Source: Neolewinella agarilytica (GTDB lineage Bacteria > Bacteroidota > Bacteroidia > Chitinophagales > Saprospiraceae). Taken from it: a stretch of DNA of 64,000 nucleotides. The notes below the pieces were generated by a model. It was not told the DNA's origin, did no database searches, and saw only the letters and a list, made by a program, of their open reading frames with translations. Where the stretch lies: NCBI RefSeq assembly GCF_900110645.1, contig NZ_FOFB01000001.1:248001-312000 (forward strand). The letters run 5' to 3'. Below are positions 16,550-25,358 of the stretch, in pieces. Each line of letters starts with the position of its first letter. Positions within the stretch are counted from its first letter, which is position 1. Position numbers and translations under genes: made by a program.

Positions 16550-17725
16550 TTATGAAGCAGTGGAGAGTCGGGCCAGCGCTTCGGCCAGTTTTTCTTCCGT
16601 AGAGCAAAGGCTGATACGGATGTAGGCCTCGCCTTCGTCTCCGAAGATGCCTCCGGGGGTGAGGAAAACATCGTGGTCGTAGAGCGCACGGTCGCTGAGG
16701 TCATAGCCGGTCTTACCCTCCGGGCAGCGAGCCCAGACGAAAAGCCCTACTTGCTGCCGGCGATAGCTGCAGCCCAGTGTATCCATGATGCGGAAGGCAA
16801 CCTCCCGCCGGCGACGGTAATGGTCATTAAGGCTGTCATACCAATCCTGGCCAAGCCCCAATGCCACTACGGCTGCTTCCTGAACGGGACGAAACATACC
16901 GCTGTCCATATTGCTTTTGAAGCGGAGAACGGTCTTCAGGTATTCCTTTGCACCTGCGATTGCGCCCACCCGCCAGCCTGCCATGTTCTGGGCCTTGCTC
17001 AGCGAACACAACTCGATGGCTACTTCCTTCGCTCCTGGGACGGAGAGCAAACTTTTCACCGAATCCGTAAGGATGAAAGCGTAGGGATTATCGTTGCAAA
17101 TCAGGATCTCCTGGCGGCGGGCAAAGCTCACCAGCCGTTCGTAAAAGCCCTCCGGCGCAGCCGTTCCCGTAGGCATATGCGGGTAGTTTACCCACATGAT
17201 CTTCACCTTGCTCAGGTCTTGCGCCTCCAGCGCGTCGAGATCAGGCAACCAGCCTTCGGCTTCCGTCAGGCGGTAGTCCCGGATGACGCCACCGGCCAGC
17301 TCCGTGGCCGATCGGTAAGTCGGGTAACCGGGGTTGGGAACCAATACTTCGTCTCCCGGATTCAAAAAGGCCATGCTGATGTGCATGATGCCTTCTTTGC
17401 TGCCAATCAGGGGCAGAATCTCTGTTTCCGGATCGAGCGTCACACCAAAAAAACGGTCGTACCAGGAGGCAAAGCCCTGGCGTAATTCAGGAATGCCCGC
17501 GTAAGACTGGTATCCGTGCTTTCCGGCCTGTTTGGCCGCTGTGGTGAGGGCCTCAATCACTTCCGGAGCGGGTGACATATCCGGGCTACCGATGCCCAGG
17601 CTGATAATGTCTTGCCCGGCCTGCCGGCGCTCGGCAATCTCCCGCAGCTTGCTGCTGAAGTAATACTCCTTTACGTCTCCGAGGCGGTCTGAAGTGGGGA
17701 TTATCATTGTTTTGGTAGCTGTCAT
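16550..17725 (-). CDS. Class I/II PLP-dependent aminotransferase (aromatic pathway)
   Basis: This fold-type I aminotransferase (391 residues) probably converts phenylpyruvate or 4-hydroxyphenylpyruvate to Phe or Tyr, given its place between pheA and tyrA. Visible signatures are ISLGIGSPDMSP near the N-terminus, NPGYPTY, the NYPHMPTG stretch that replaces the usual NPNNPTG, NDNPYAF, and the PLP lysine in SLSKAQNMAGWR. The LL-diaminopimelate aminotransferase subgroup is an alternative label on sequence style. A dispersed-motif match (16949-16958) falls at GAIAGAKEY right after the lysine motif. Upstream starts MTATKTM and MIIPTSD are both possible. Confidence 0.88.
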   Translation of the reverse strand: MTATKTMIIPTSDRLGDVKEYYFSSKLREIAERRQAGQDIISLGIGSPDMSPAPEVIEALTTAAKQAGKHGYQSYAGIPELRQGFASWYDRFFGVTLDPETEILPLIGSKEGIMHISMAFLNPGDEVLVPNPGYPTYRSATELAGGVIRDYRLTEAEGWLPDLDALEAQDLSKVKIMWVNYPHMPTGTAAPEGFYERLVSFARRQEILICNDNPYAFILTDSVKSLLSVPGAKEVAIELCSLSKAQNMAGWRVGAIAGAKEYLKTVLRFKSNMDSGMFRPVQEAAVVALGLGQDWYDSLNDHYRRRREVAFRIMDTLGCSYRRQQVGLFVWARCPEGKTGYDLSDRALYDHDVFLTPGGIFGDEGEAYIRISLCSTEEKLAEALARLSTAS

Positions 17726-17777
17726 TATCGCTTATCTAAAATTGTGGGGCGGCGGATGGAGGGAGGGGGACGTTTTT

Positions 17778-18629
17778 TTATGGTTTTATGCCCTGATCGT
17801 AAACCCCAAGTACCCGCAACTCGCTGCAAATGGGCCGGATGGCTTCCAGCGCCTGCGCAAGAGAGACATGTCCTTCCAGGAGAAAATCGACGTGAAAGCG
17901 GTATTCCCAGGGCTTGCCCATGATCGGCTTACTCTGGATTTTTGTGAGGTTAATTTCGTAAGCCGCCAGCACGTTAAGCACTTTGTGTAAGGACCCCGAC
18001 TGGTGGCTGGTAGAGAAGCTCAGGCTTACCTTATTTCCCTGATCAGCGGAATGATCCCGTCCGCGTTCAAGGACCAGGAAACGGGTGTGATTGAGCTTAT
18101 TCGTCTCGATGCCGGGGGCAAGGATTTCCAGTCCGTAAAGTTCAGCAGCGGCGCTGCTGGCAATAGCTCCCCGGGTAGGATCACCTTTTTCCATTACTTC
18201 ACGGGCGCTGAGCGCGGTGTCTACTGCTTCGCTGACTTCAATCTGCGGCCATACCTTGAAGAACTCCCGGCATTGCATCAGGGCCACCGGGTGGGAATAC
18301 ACGTCCCTCAACTGGCTGAGTTGGGTGCCGGGCAAGGCCATCAGGTTTAGTCGGATGCGCAGGTAGACTTCTGCCGTGATGCGGAGATTGGCCGTCTGCA
18401 AAAGGTCGTAATTTGCCATCAGGCTGCCCGCCAGGGTATTCTCAATGGCCATCAGCCCCAGATCACTAACCCCGGTCTCTACTTGTTCCACCACATCCGT
18501 AAAAGTGTGCGCCGGAACGGTAATCACCTCCCGATCCGTAAAGTGTGCCCGGGCGGCGGCCTCATGAAAGGCACCAGCGTAGCCCTGAATACTAACCCTC
18601 AATTGTTTCTTTGCCGTTGTAGTTTCCAT
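17778..18629 (-). CDS. pheA: Prephenate dehydratase
   Basis: PheA converts prephenate to phenylpyruvate. The 283-residue protein has an N-terminal dehydratase domain (about 10-185) with IQGYAGAFHEAAA, LGLMAIENTLAGS, YSHPVALMQC and the catalytic-type THR region represented by LNHTRFLVL. A C-terminal ACT domain (about 200-283) for phenylalanine feedback carries HQSGSLHKVLNVLAAYEINLTKI, of which SGSLHKVL and NLTKIQS are the hallmark parts. The start METTTAKKQL at 18629 was chosen because the longer form would translate through the attenuator hairpin. It is the first structural gene of the Phe/Tyr operon and lies directly behind a leader peptide and terminator. Confidence 0.94.
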   Translation of the reverse strand: METTTAKKQLRVSIQGYAGAFHEAAARAHFTDREVITVPAHTFTDVVEQVETGVSDLGLMAIENTLAGSLMANYDLLQTANLRITAEVYLRIRLNLMALPGTQLSQLRDVYSHPVALMQCREFFKVWPQIEVSEAVDTALSAREVMEKGDPTRGAIASSAAAELYGLEILAPGIETNKLNHTRFLVLERGRDHSADQGNKVSLSFSTSHQSGSLHKVLNVLAAYEINLTKIQSKPIMGKPWEYRFHVDFLLEGHVSLAQALEAIRPICSELRVLGVYDQGIKP

Positions 18630-18657
18630 GGCAACGTTTAGTTTCGGTGGTGTACAA

Positions 18658-18695
18658 AAGAAAAGTGGCCCCGATGAATCAGGGCCACTTTTCTT
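18658..18695 (-). terminator. Intrinsic terminator of the Phe/Tyr attenuator
   Basis: Perfect 14-bp arms (18658-18671 and 18682-18695, core AAAAGTGGCCC) enclose a 10-nt loop. On the minus strand the second arm ends in TTTTCTTTTG, the U-rich tract of an intrinsic terminator. It lies 22 nt after the leader-peptide stop and 29 nt before the pheA start, so transcription of the operon must pass it. Confidence 0.88.
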
Positions 18696-18716
18696 CAATG
18701 CAATTGGTACAATGAG

Positions 18717-18782
18717 CTAGCGTCCCTTACCCGACGGGTAAAAGTAAAAGCCATACTCAAAGTAAAAATTACGATTAATCAT
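18717..18782 (-). CDS. Phe/Tyr-rich leader peptide (21 aa) of the aromatic operon
   Basis: A 21-codon ORF begins with ATG at 18782 and ends with TAG at 18717-18719. Eight of ten consecutive residues (6-15, FYFEYGFYFY) are Phe or Tyr, the products of the operon it precedes. It is followed 22 nt later by a strong intrinsic terminator and then pheA. This is the classic arrangement for transcription attenuation by ribosome stalling: charged tRNA-Phe and tRNA-Tyr let the ribosome reach the stop and the terminator form, while starvation stalls it and favours read-through. The mechanism is inferred from layout; the competing antiterminator helix was not resolved by eye. Confidence 0.85.
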   Translation of the reverse strand: MINRNFYFEYGFYFYPSGKGR

Positions 18783-19036
18783 TGAATTCCGTTTTGCAAG
18801 ATTACCTCCTGCATGGGCAAACCTACGGCGGGTATTTGGAACTACAAAATGTTGTTTTGGCAAGTAAACTTGACAGAAGGCAACTTTCCCGTTTCAATGA
18901 TCGTGCATCACCGCCCGACTGCTACTCGGGCAACTCCCATTCTCTATTCAAAATATTTCGGGTGAGGTTTACCCACCGGATAAAGAAAACTGCCTGATCA
19001 ACAGGAAGTCGAAACCTCCGGTAAGCTCCTCGGGCG
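18783..19036. other. Promoter region of the Phe/Tyr leader; no gene seen
   Basis: This 254-bp gap lies between the leader ORF and the end of the next minus-strand gene. A TAATCTTG sequence about 25 bp upstream of the leader ATG (near 18800-18807) resembles the Bacteroidota -7 box TAnnTTTG with one mismatch, but no well-spaced -33 TTTG accompanies it. Nothing else was recognised. Confidence 0.35.
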
Positions 19037-19645
19037 CTATAGATTTTCCTCCGGATCAAGTTTAGGAGAATACAGAATAATGACCTGAATGAGGATAGCC
19101 ATAAGGATCAGGGCAGCTATCTCTAATTGGGTGAAAAGATGCGCAGTTCCAAGAGCTTTCTTACTTTCGTAAAGCTCTCTTTTACCCTCCTGAACCTGAA
19201 TGTCAGCTAACTCGTCCAATTGTTCGCGAACGGCCAGAATAGCCGTTTGCAACCTTTCACCAGACTTCTGATCCCGGACTACAGATGCTTCCGTTAACCG
19301 GAGGTCTCTCAGCTTTGATTTCAGTTGATCAAAGACCATTTTTTCCTTTGCCGTTAACTTAGTAGTCGCAAATAGTTTGAGATACTCTTCTATTCGGTTG
19401 TTTTCAGAACTATTGCCGTCGGGGAATTGGTCGGAGTTGGGTTTGACGTAGCTTATTTCTTTCTTTGTTACCTCTTTAGAGATATCATAGATGATATCCT
19501 GCGCGATTATTCGATCCGCATAGATGGTTTCGATCGACGCTTCGATGATCATGAAGTTTTGCCGATCAATCAAGTTGGTAGTAATTACCAGCAGAAATAC
19601 CAGGACGATTCCAAGTATCCATTTTATTTTATTGAAGAGTGTCAT
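19037..19645 (-). CDS. Small membrane protein with four-helix-bundle (4HB_MCP-like) sensor fold
   Basis: The 202-residue protein has an N-terminal membrane helix (ILGIVLVFLLVITTNLI), a long polar helical segment (about 28-165) and a second membrane helix near the C-terminus (LEIAALILMAILIQVIILY). Helix-rich periplasmic segments with DRIIAQDIIYDIS and EREQLDEL-like spacing resemble the ligand-binding four-helix bundle of chemoreceptors, but no HAMP or signalling domain follows. Stand-alone proteins of this shape occur in Bacteroidota. The function is unknown. It lies 28 bp downstream of the TetR-HemD gene on the same strand, so they may be co-transcribed. Confidence 0.6.
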   Translation of the reverse strand: MTLFNKIKWILGIVLVFLLVITTNLIDRQNFMIIEASIETIYADRIIAQDIIYDISKEVTKKEISYVKPNSDQFPDGNSSENNRIEEYLKLFATTKLTAKEKMVFDQLKSKLRDLRLTEASVVRDQKSGERLQTAILAVREQLDELADIQVQEGKRELYESKKALGTAHLFTQLEIAALILMAILIQVIILYSPKLDPEENL

Positions 19646-19673
19646 GATCGGCGTATTTAGTTAAACAGTTCAT

Positions 19674-21062
19674 TTAAGCAGAGCCTTCTGCAAGTATCTC
19701 GACGAGTCCTTGTTCCGAAGGAGTCTTCGGAAAATCAGCTGAATACCCTCGTTGGTAAAGTGCCGCTGCGGTACGTCCGCCAATGGCAAGCACCCGGGTG
19801 GATGCGGCCAGTTCCTGCTGATCCAGGTAAGCTCCGACGTTCATGGGGCTGGTAAAAATGAAGACATCAGCCTCGATTGGTTCCGTTACGACTATGGGCT
19901 CGTTGTCATAGCACACGGCATCCAACACGGTGACGTGTTCATCAAGCAGCCGCTGTATGGTAAGCAGGGATTTTTTAGCCCGGGGGAAGAAAACCCGATC
20001 ACCCTCAGCAATTGCTTTGAATTGCTCCGCCACCCTGACGGGTGAACCTTTGCCTACAAAATCAACACGGCCGGTAAGCTCTCGCAGCGTTTTGGCCGTC
20101 CCTTCCCCAATTGCTGCCAGACGAACGTTATCGGGTGGTGTAACCGAGAACAGGGAGAACTCTGCAGCTTTGGAGCTGTAGAAGAACCACCAGTCAGCAC
20201 CAGCCGGCACTTCGAAGGGAACTTGTGCAAACTTCAGCAAAGAACGCCCCGTGATTATGTTGCCGGATACATCGGCCCAATGCCGTAAGGCACTATCGGC
20301 TTTCAGGTTTCGGGTAACGAAAACCCGGCAGGGCGAAGTTGCCGCGCCTAAAGCCTTTTGGGGAGAGCGCCCCAATAGCTTCGTCGTCCAGATCCATAGC
20401 ATTTCCTCCAGGCGGTCACTAATGTCCTCGTTATTTTCCAGATCGGTAAGCCGGGGAATATGTCTGGCAAAAAAAGGATGGTCGTGGGCCATTTCAAATA
20501 TTGAAGAGGCTAATGCTTTTGGATGCCTGAACTGTGGATCAATCCGAAGGATCATCTTACTGATTTCTTCGGTGAGCCCTTTATACCCCCAGAAAAGACC
20601 TTTACTGTTTTTCTGGTCCACGAGCTTTGTTCGGTAGGCCTTGGTACCTTCATTGACAATCAACTGGTGCAGCTCCGCCTGGTTGATGTAATCTGCTCCC
20701 ATTTTACTGGAATAGGGTCTGACCAATACTCCAATGGCTGCTTTCAATCGCAGCCATGGATCGCGCTCCTTAACCATTTCCTGAACAACAAGGTGGTGTA
20801 CCCAATCCCAATACCAATTGGTGAGGTATAACAACAACTGATTCTTGTTACTGAAGTAACGATAGACGCTAGCCTCGGCGGAACCAATATTTTCAGCCAG
20901 CTTTCTAAACGTAAAATCTTCCAGGCCCACCTTGTTAATCAGGGAAATGCTATTGGCAAGAATTCTCTTTCCAAGATCCGTTCCCTGCGGGTCAGAAATG
21001 AAGAGAGCGGAAGGGGGGAGAATTCTTACCTGAATAGCCATAAATGCGTGGGTGTGAAGCAT
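19674..21062 (-). CDS. TetR-type regulator fused to uroporphyrinogen-III synthase (HemD)
   Basis: One open frame of 462 codons joins two unrelated modules. Residues 29-75 form a TetR-type helix-turn-helix (GKRILANSISLINKVG, FTFRKLAENIG, ASVYRYFSNKNQLL), followed by a helical ligand/dimer domain to about 230. Residues 245-462 resemble uroporphyrinogen-III synthase, which cyclises hydroxymethylbilane in haem synthesis: CRVFVTRNL, WWFFYSSKAAEF, LAAIGEGTAKTLRE, VCYDNEPIV, VFIFTSPMNV, and IGGRTAAAL near the end. The start could be ATG 21062 or the internal ATG at 21038 (MAIQVRIL). The fusion could couple a haem-pathway step to transcription. The alternative is a regulator and hemD joined by loss of a stop codon. 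Confidence 0.8.
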   Translation of the reverse strand: MLHTHAFMAIQVRILPPSALFISDPQGTDLGKRILANSISLINKVGLEDFTFRKLAENIGSAEASVYRYFSNKNQLLLYLTNWYWDWVHHLVVQEMVKERDPWLRLKAAIGVLVRPYSSKMGADYINQAELHQLIVNEGTKAYRTKLVDQKNSKGLFWGYKGLTEEISKMILRIDPQFRHPKALASSIFEMAHDHPFFARHIPRLTDLENNEDISDRLEEMLWIWTTKLLGRSPQKALGAATSPCRVFVTRNLKADSALRHWADVSGNIITGRSLLKFAQVPFEVPAGADWWFFYSSKAAEFSLFSVTPPDNVRLAAIGEGTAKTLRELTGRVDFVGKGSPVRVAEQFKAIAEGDRVFFPRAKKSLLTIQRLLDEHVTVLDAVCYDNEPIVVTEPIEADVFIFTSPMNVGAYLDQQELAASTRVLAIGGRTAAALYQRGYSADFPKTPSEQGLVEILAEGSA

Positions 21063-21076
21063 TATAAATTTCGACC

Positions 21077-21460
21077 TTACTGAGGACGATGAGACTTAAA
21101 TCTCCGGTTTTTGTACCGTGGCCCCATCAGTCTTGGGCGGGTCGTACCCGTTTTAGCCGTAGTGTCTGCCGGGACTCTTCCCCGCTTTCTGTTTTTATAG
21201 GCAGGTCCGGTTAGTATTTCCTTTCTACTAACGGTGGCTTCAGGTGCGTTGCGGTTAAATACCGCCAACCGGCCGCCTGCATTAGGGTTTTTGTAGTGCG
21301 GACTACGGGCTAACTTCTTTTCAATTTGTTCTAACCTGGCCTGATCCGTTCCGTTGGGTAGAGAATCCGTAACCATGAGTACCGGAGAACTACCCGCCGT
21401 AAGGCTTACCGTTGAAAGCATGAACACGAACAAAGCAATGATCAACTTGAAATTAAACAT
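21077..21460 (-). CDS. Small secreted basic protein, unknown, 127 aa
   Basis: A signal peptide (MFNFKLIIALFVFMLSTVSLTAG) precedes a mature chain of about 104 residues that is rich in Arg, Lys, Asn and Pro. The short motif (G)P(R/A)YKNR recurs three times (HYKNPNAGG, GPAYKNRKRG, GPRYKNRRF), suggesting short internal repeats. No domain was recognised. The gene ends 15 bp before the TetR-HemD start on the same strand. The basic, low-complexity character suggests binding to an anionic polymer, but that is speculation. Confidence 0.55.
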   Translation of the reverse strand: MFNFKLIIALFVFMLSTVSLTAGSSPVLMVTDSLPNGTDQARLEQIEKKLARSPHYKNPNAGGRLAVFNRNAPEATVSRKEILTGPAYKNRKRGRVPADTTAKTGTTRPRLMGPRYKNRRFKSHRPQ

Positions 21461-21698
21461 GATTCTATCGATTTAAGGTGAATAGTAGTTTTACATAAGG
21501 GAAACAAGAATGAAACCGCAATGGACGATAGCATTACTATCACCTTTTGTAAGATTACTGTCAAACCGATTAAATGTGAGAGTGGTCACCCCTATCCAAA
21601 ACAGTCCTCTCTGACTGATTAAAATCATGAGCACTAAAACCTGAAATTTTCTTTGCCCCAGAACGGGGACCATTACAATCGTCCCGGGATACTCTCCC

Positions 21699-24152
21699 CT
21701 ACTCCACCCGCATAAGACGCTTCCCCACAAAAGGGATTCCGTCTACGGAAATACCCTCCACCCGAATAAGATAGTTCCCAGTCCGGTCTCCGGTAAAAAA
21801 ACTACAGCGGGCCCTTCCGTCAGCAGTTTTCACGTTAGGGTTCCAGTAAAGGGTGGACCGTTTGTCTGGCCTGGAGGCGTCGGTTAATTCATAGTAATCG
21901 GGAGCATAAAACGCCCGGGCCTGATAGTAACCCGGATGTACAATATTGAGCATTCCGGGATTCGCTATTTCAATCTCTCCATCCCGCTTGGTGACCAGTG
22001 AAAGGACCACCGCATCGTCGTTGGAATAATGCTGTGCCAGAAGCCCTTCCAGAACTTCAATCACCGCTACATCATTCGGGTTCAGGTTATTGACAACAGA
22101 GAGCGGGACAACAGAACCATCCACAACAATCAATGGCTCTACCCCAGCCGTAATACTGCCGTACAATAGCCTCGGACGGCCACCATCCGGGACCAGGTGA
22201 ATACGCGGAACAACCGTTTTAATGAGCTCATAAATACTGGCGTCCCGATAGCCGTCAAACTGAGGATCATCCGCCATAAACTTCTGGGTTCCACCAAAGT
22301 AGAAGACGCCCTTTTCCTTCATCCGATCCTTGATCTTCTGTTCCCGGATTTCTGCTTTGTTTCTACCAGTCGTCACGGTGATGGTTTCCAGATCAACAGA
22401 CCACTCCGAGCCATCCACAGCATTTTCCCGCAAGGAAGTCGCCATCTCGTAAGCGTAAGCCTTCAGGGTCTGCGGGCGGTGAATGGCTGACTGGTACCCA
22501 ATGGCATCATTGAACGGTAGAGAGTCCGGGGTAATCACCCGGACATCAACGAAACGGCTTCCCGTACGCCCTGTTTCCCCTTCCTCCCGCTTATTCATCA
22601 CCCGTTCATTATGGGTACTTGCCTGTAGCATGACGTTAGTCGTATCGGCAAAGTCAAAGCCCTTAAAAACAAAGATTCCGTCTTCCTCCGTGCTTACTTC
22701 CAAAGACGTAAGATCATCCAGCGAAAGCACCTGCAACTGAACGTCAGCTTTCACTCCTTCCTCCCTTTCCTGCCGGGTAATTTTACCGGCAATGGTCAGG
22801 TGTTCTTCAGGTGGAAAGAGCAGATCGGGCAGCTGTCCCGCCAGCGCATCCTGCCAGGTGAATTTTCGCCAGCCATGGGTGAGCATCAGCAGATCAATCA
22901 GCGTATTGGTCCGGGTATTGTCTTCAGCGAAATACTGTTGGATATTATTTATCCTGCCGGGAAGGTCAGACTGCAGGAGCAGATAGTTTTCCACCGTTAA
23001 CTCATTGGCTTCTTCACTGTTCAGTGCATCATCAAAAACAGTAATTGACGCAGACGCTAGCACTGCCTGCCCCTCAAGCAGCGTGGATAAATTCAGCACC
23101 ACCTCCTCCCGGGGCTTATACTCCTCCTTATCCTTTTCTATCCCCAGAGTTACCCTTTCGTTGGGGTTCTTATTGAAAACCAGCCGTTCACAAACGGGCC
23201 GCTGTTGTGCATCAAACAAGGTGAAATGAATAATCCCTGAAGGAACCTCTTTCCTTGGAATCGACAACAACTGAACGCTTTCATCCTCCAATGCCACCTG
23301 AAGAACGATCTTGCCCCGAACCTGCGCAATCAGTGTGGTACCAATCAGTGTATTCTTGTCATCAGCCCTTAGCGTGACACTGATCGTTTCGGAAGACCTC
23401 GCCGAAGCATGCAAAAGAAAGCCGCTCTCTAATGCCGCTGGTAACTGAAAATCTTCTTTTACGCCCTCATACTCCGTTCTCAGGAAATAAGTCTTCCCGG
23501 CCTCCGGCCTCAGTTTAAAAATGCCTATTCCTTCATTCAGGGTCAGCACGTCGCTCAGTTTTTTTCCGGATGCATCGATTAGCATACCGCGTAGAGAAAT
23601 GTTTTCTCCCCGGTTATTGCGTGCCTTAAAGGCAACGGTAGATTCCATTTCCTTTACTAAATGGCCTCCCTCCGGATAAAATTTGACCGTAAAACTTTCC
23701 GCAGTGGGTATTGAATCCGGCGCATCAACAAAGTCAAGGAGCCTGATCTCTTTCTGAAAGAGGTAGGCTTCGTCAAAATTCCGCTGATACTGGGAGTAAG
23801 CCCTGAGACGGTAAGTTCCCGTCTTAGCAGTAGTTGGGGTGGAAATATCCAATGGAGCAAAACCATCCTTAAGCTGCAGTGTAAACGTTTTTTCGACCTT
23901 CCCCTCAGGATCAATCCAATCAACATAAACCAGAGGAGTCGCATCGTATACCTGATGAGTCGTTCCGTCTACCAGCCGAACACTACACCAGATAGTTTCG
24001 CCCGGAGCATAGTAGGGCTTATCGTGGCCTACGTAGACCTTTTCGGTGCGGAAGGAATTAAGAAAGGTGGATAGGGAGTCGGCAAAGCTCTGACCACAAA
24101 GAGGAGAAAGTGTGGTAAAAACTGCCAAAAAAAGGGCGAGGAAGAACTTCAT
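21699..24152 (-). CDS. Large exported protein with MG2-like and TonB-plug-like regions
   Basis: The 817-residue protein starts with a signal peptide at base 24152 (MKFFLALFLAVFTTLSPLCGQ); the longer in-frame form adds 42 non-signal residues. The N-terminal part (TEKVYVGHDKPYYAPGETIW, LYVDWIDPEG-like region, TGTYRLRAYSQYQRNF) resembles macroglobulin MG2 beta-sandwich domains. A carboxypeptidase-regulatory-like part follows (about 480-560, LTIAGKITRQEREEG). A plug-like segment (IYELIKTVVPRIHLV, PLIVVDGSVVPLSVVNNLN, DVAVIEVLEG) lies near 655-730. Bacteroidota encode many such proteins of unknown role in the envelope. No partner gene adjoins it. Confidence 0.72.
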   Translation of the reverse strand: MKFFLALFLAVFTTLSPLCGQSFADSLSTFLNSFRTEKVYVGHDKPYYAPGETIWCSVRLVDGTTHQVYDATPLVYVDWIDPEGKVEKTFTLQLKDGFAPLDISTPTTAKTGTYRLRAYSQYQRNFDEAYLFQKEIRLLDFVDAPDSIPTAESFTVKFYPEGGHLVKEMESTVAFKARNNRGENISLRGMLIDASGKKLSDVLTLNEGIGIFKLRPEAGKTYFLRTEYEGVKEDFQLPAALESGFLLHASARSSETISVTLRADDKNTLIGTTLIAQVRGKIVLQVALEDESVQLLSIPRKEVPSGIIHFTLFDAQQRPVCERLVFNKNPNERVTLGIEKDKEEYKPREEVVLNLSTLLEGQAVLASASITVFDDALNSEEANELTVENYLLLQSDLPGRINNIQQYFAEDNTRTNTLIDLLMLTHGWRKFTWQDALAGQLPDLLFPPEEHLTIAGKITRQEREEGVKADVQLQVLSLDDLTSLEVSTEEDGIFVFKGFDFADTTNVMLQASTHNERVMNKREEGETGRTGSRFVDVRVITPDSLPFNDAIGYQSAIHRPQTLKAYAYEMATSLRENAVDGSEWSVDLETITVTTGRNKAEIREQKIKDRMKEKGVFYFGGTQKFMADDPQFDGYRDASIYELIKTVVPRIHLVPDGGRPRLLYGSITAGVEPLIVVDGSVVPLSVVNNLNPNDVAVIEVLEGLLAQHYSNDDAVVLSLVTKRDGEIEIANPGMLNIVHPGYYQARAFYAPDYYELTDASRPDKRSTLYWNPNVKTADGRARCSFFTGDRTGNYLIRVEGISVDGIPFVGKRLMRVE

Positions 24153-24489
24153 GGACGTGAATAAGTGAGAATAATAGTGCAATCCTCGAAAGTCTCTCCT
24201 CCATCTCCTTTTCTCCTTCTGCTCCTCCGGAAAAATCTGCCGCATAGCGGCTTCAGGGCTGCTGAATACACTGAACATCAGACTGCATTCGTAAGGTACT
24301 TACAGCAGGATAGTTCTCCAAAGGAGTTGGAGAAGTTGAGGAGCCGAAGGAGAGACCATCCCCGGGGCCAGGCACTTGAATCAAAGACTGAGTATAAGTA
24401 CGTTCAGTACTACTTGATATTGAACCCGTTTAAACTGTTGGACACGAGCAGCTTGGAGTTTGTTTTGAATTTTCCAGTTCAAAAGAAAA
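24153..24489. other. Gene-free interval, nothing recognised
   Basis: This 337-bp gap lies between two minus-strand genes. It has purine-rich stretches (ggagttggagaagttgagg) and a low-GC tail, and must hold the promoter of the 817-aa protein gene. No repeat, RNA or convincing ORF was found. Confidence 0.5.
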
Positions 24490-25305
24490 TTACAAGCCCG
24501 CAAAATTAGAAAATCCACCATCCACCCGCACGACGGTACCGGTAACAAAACTGGATGCGTCCGACGCTAAAAACAACAGTGCCCCCTGCAATTCTTCCGG
24601 CTCGCCGAATCGGCCCATTGGTGTCTGATCCAGGACTTGCTTCCCGCGGGAGGTAGGCGTACCATCATCATTCATGAGCAGTTTCCGGTTCTGATCGGCG
24701 ATAAAAAAGCCGGGAGCAATGGCATTTACACGGAGTTTGCCGTCATAGCGTTGGGCCAGTTCAGCGCCCAGCCATCCGGTAAAATTATCGATGGCGGCCT
24801 TGGAAGCCGAGTAGCCCCCTACCCTGGTCAGTGGCCGGTCAGCGGCCATACTGGAAATATTGATGATGCTACCGCCCTCCGTCATGGCTTCGCCAAATAT
24901 TAGGCTGGGTAGCACGGTTCCCATCATGTTGAGATCGATGACCGAGCGCCAATCAGCCGCCGAAGTCGCGAAGATATCCGCATCGGGCATCACGGTGGCA
25001 CCGGCGCGGTTACCGCCGGCGGCATTAACCAAAATGGTAGGTCGCCCCCAGGTTTCTTTCAGCTCAGACAGGGCTTTCCGCAGAGAGTCTTCATCGGTTA
25101 CATCGCAGGCAAGCGCAAGGGTCGGGTTGCCGCTGTTGTCCGTTAGCTCCTTACAGGCACTTTCAAGTTTTGATCGGGTTCTGCTGAGCAGGGCCACCTT
25201 AGCCCCGGACTGAGAAAGTGCATGGGCCATCGCCATGCCAAGCACACCGGCCCCGCCGGTAAGGACGGCAATGTGGCCGTTAAGATCCACTGATAGATTT
25301 GTCAT
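24490..25305 (-). CDS. SDR-family oxidoreductase, probable D-mannonate (fructuronate) oxidoreductase
   Basis: This classical short-chain dehydrogenase has 271 residues. The cofactor loop is TGGAGVLGMAMA (residues 16-27), followed by CDVTDEDS, NAAGGNRAGATV, INISSMAA, and the catalytic YSASK (Y and K four apart). The C-terminal part NAIAPGFFIADQNRKLLMNDDG plus GRFGEPEEL and VRVDGGFSNFAGL closely resembles the YjmF/UxuB-like SDR group that interconverts D-mannonate and D-fructuronate in hexuronate catabolism (shown here in shorter pieces: APGFFIADQNRKLL). No other uronate gene is near, so the substrate is inferred from family resemblance only. Confidence 0.82.
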   Translation of the reverse strand: MTNLSVDLNGHIAVLTGGAGVLGMAMAHALSQSGAKVALLSRTRSKLESACKELTDNSGNPTLALACDVTDEDSLRKALSELKETWGRPTILVNAAGGNRAGATVMPDADIFATSAADWRSVIDLNMMGTVLPSLIFGEAMTEGGSIINISSMAADRPLTRVGGYSASKAAIDNFTGWLGAELAQRYDGKLRVNAIAPGFFIADQNRKLLMNDDGTPTSRGKQVLDQTPMGRFGEPEELQGALLFLASDASSFVTGTVVRVDGGFSNFAGL

Positions 25306-25358
25306 GTCACAAATAAAGGGATATTCGCCGGATTCTTCGTCTTAAAGACACACAAAGA

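Noticed and set aside
16673..17485. 270-codon plus-strand ORF
   Set aside because: Antisense shadow of the aminotransferase gene.
18782..18997. 71-codon plus-strand ORF opposite the Phe/Tyr leader region
   Set aside because: No domain, and the opposite strand has a strong functional reading (leader peptide and terminator).
24165..24509. 114-codon plus-strand ORF in an intergenic gap
   Set aside because: Its composition is low in complexity, it overlaps the end of the SDR gene, and no domain or start signal supports it.
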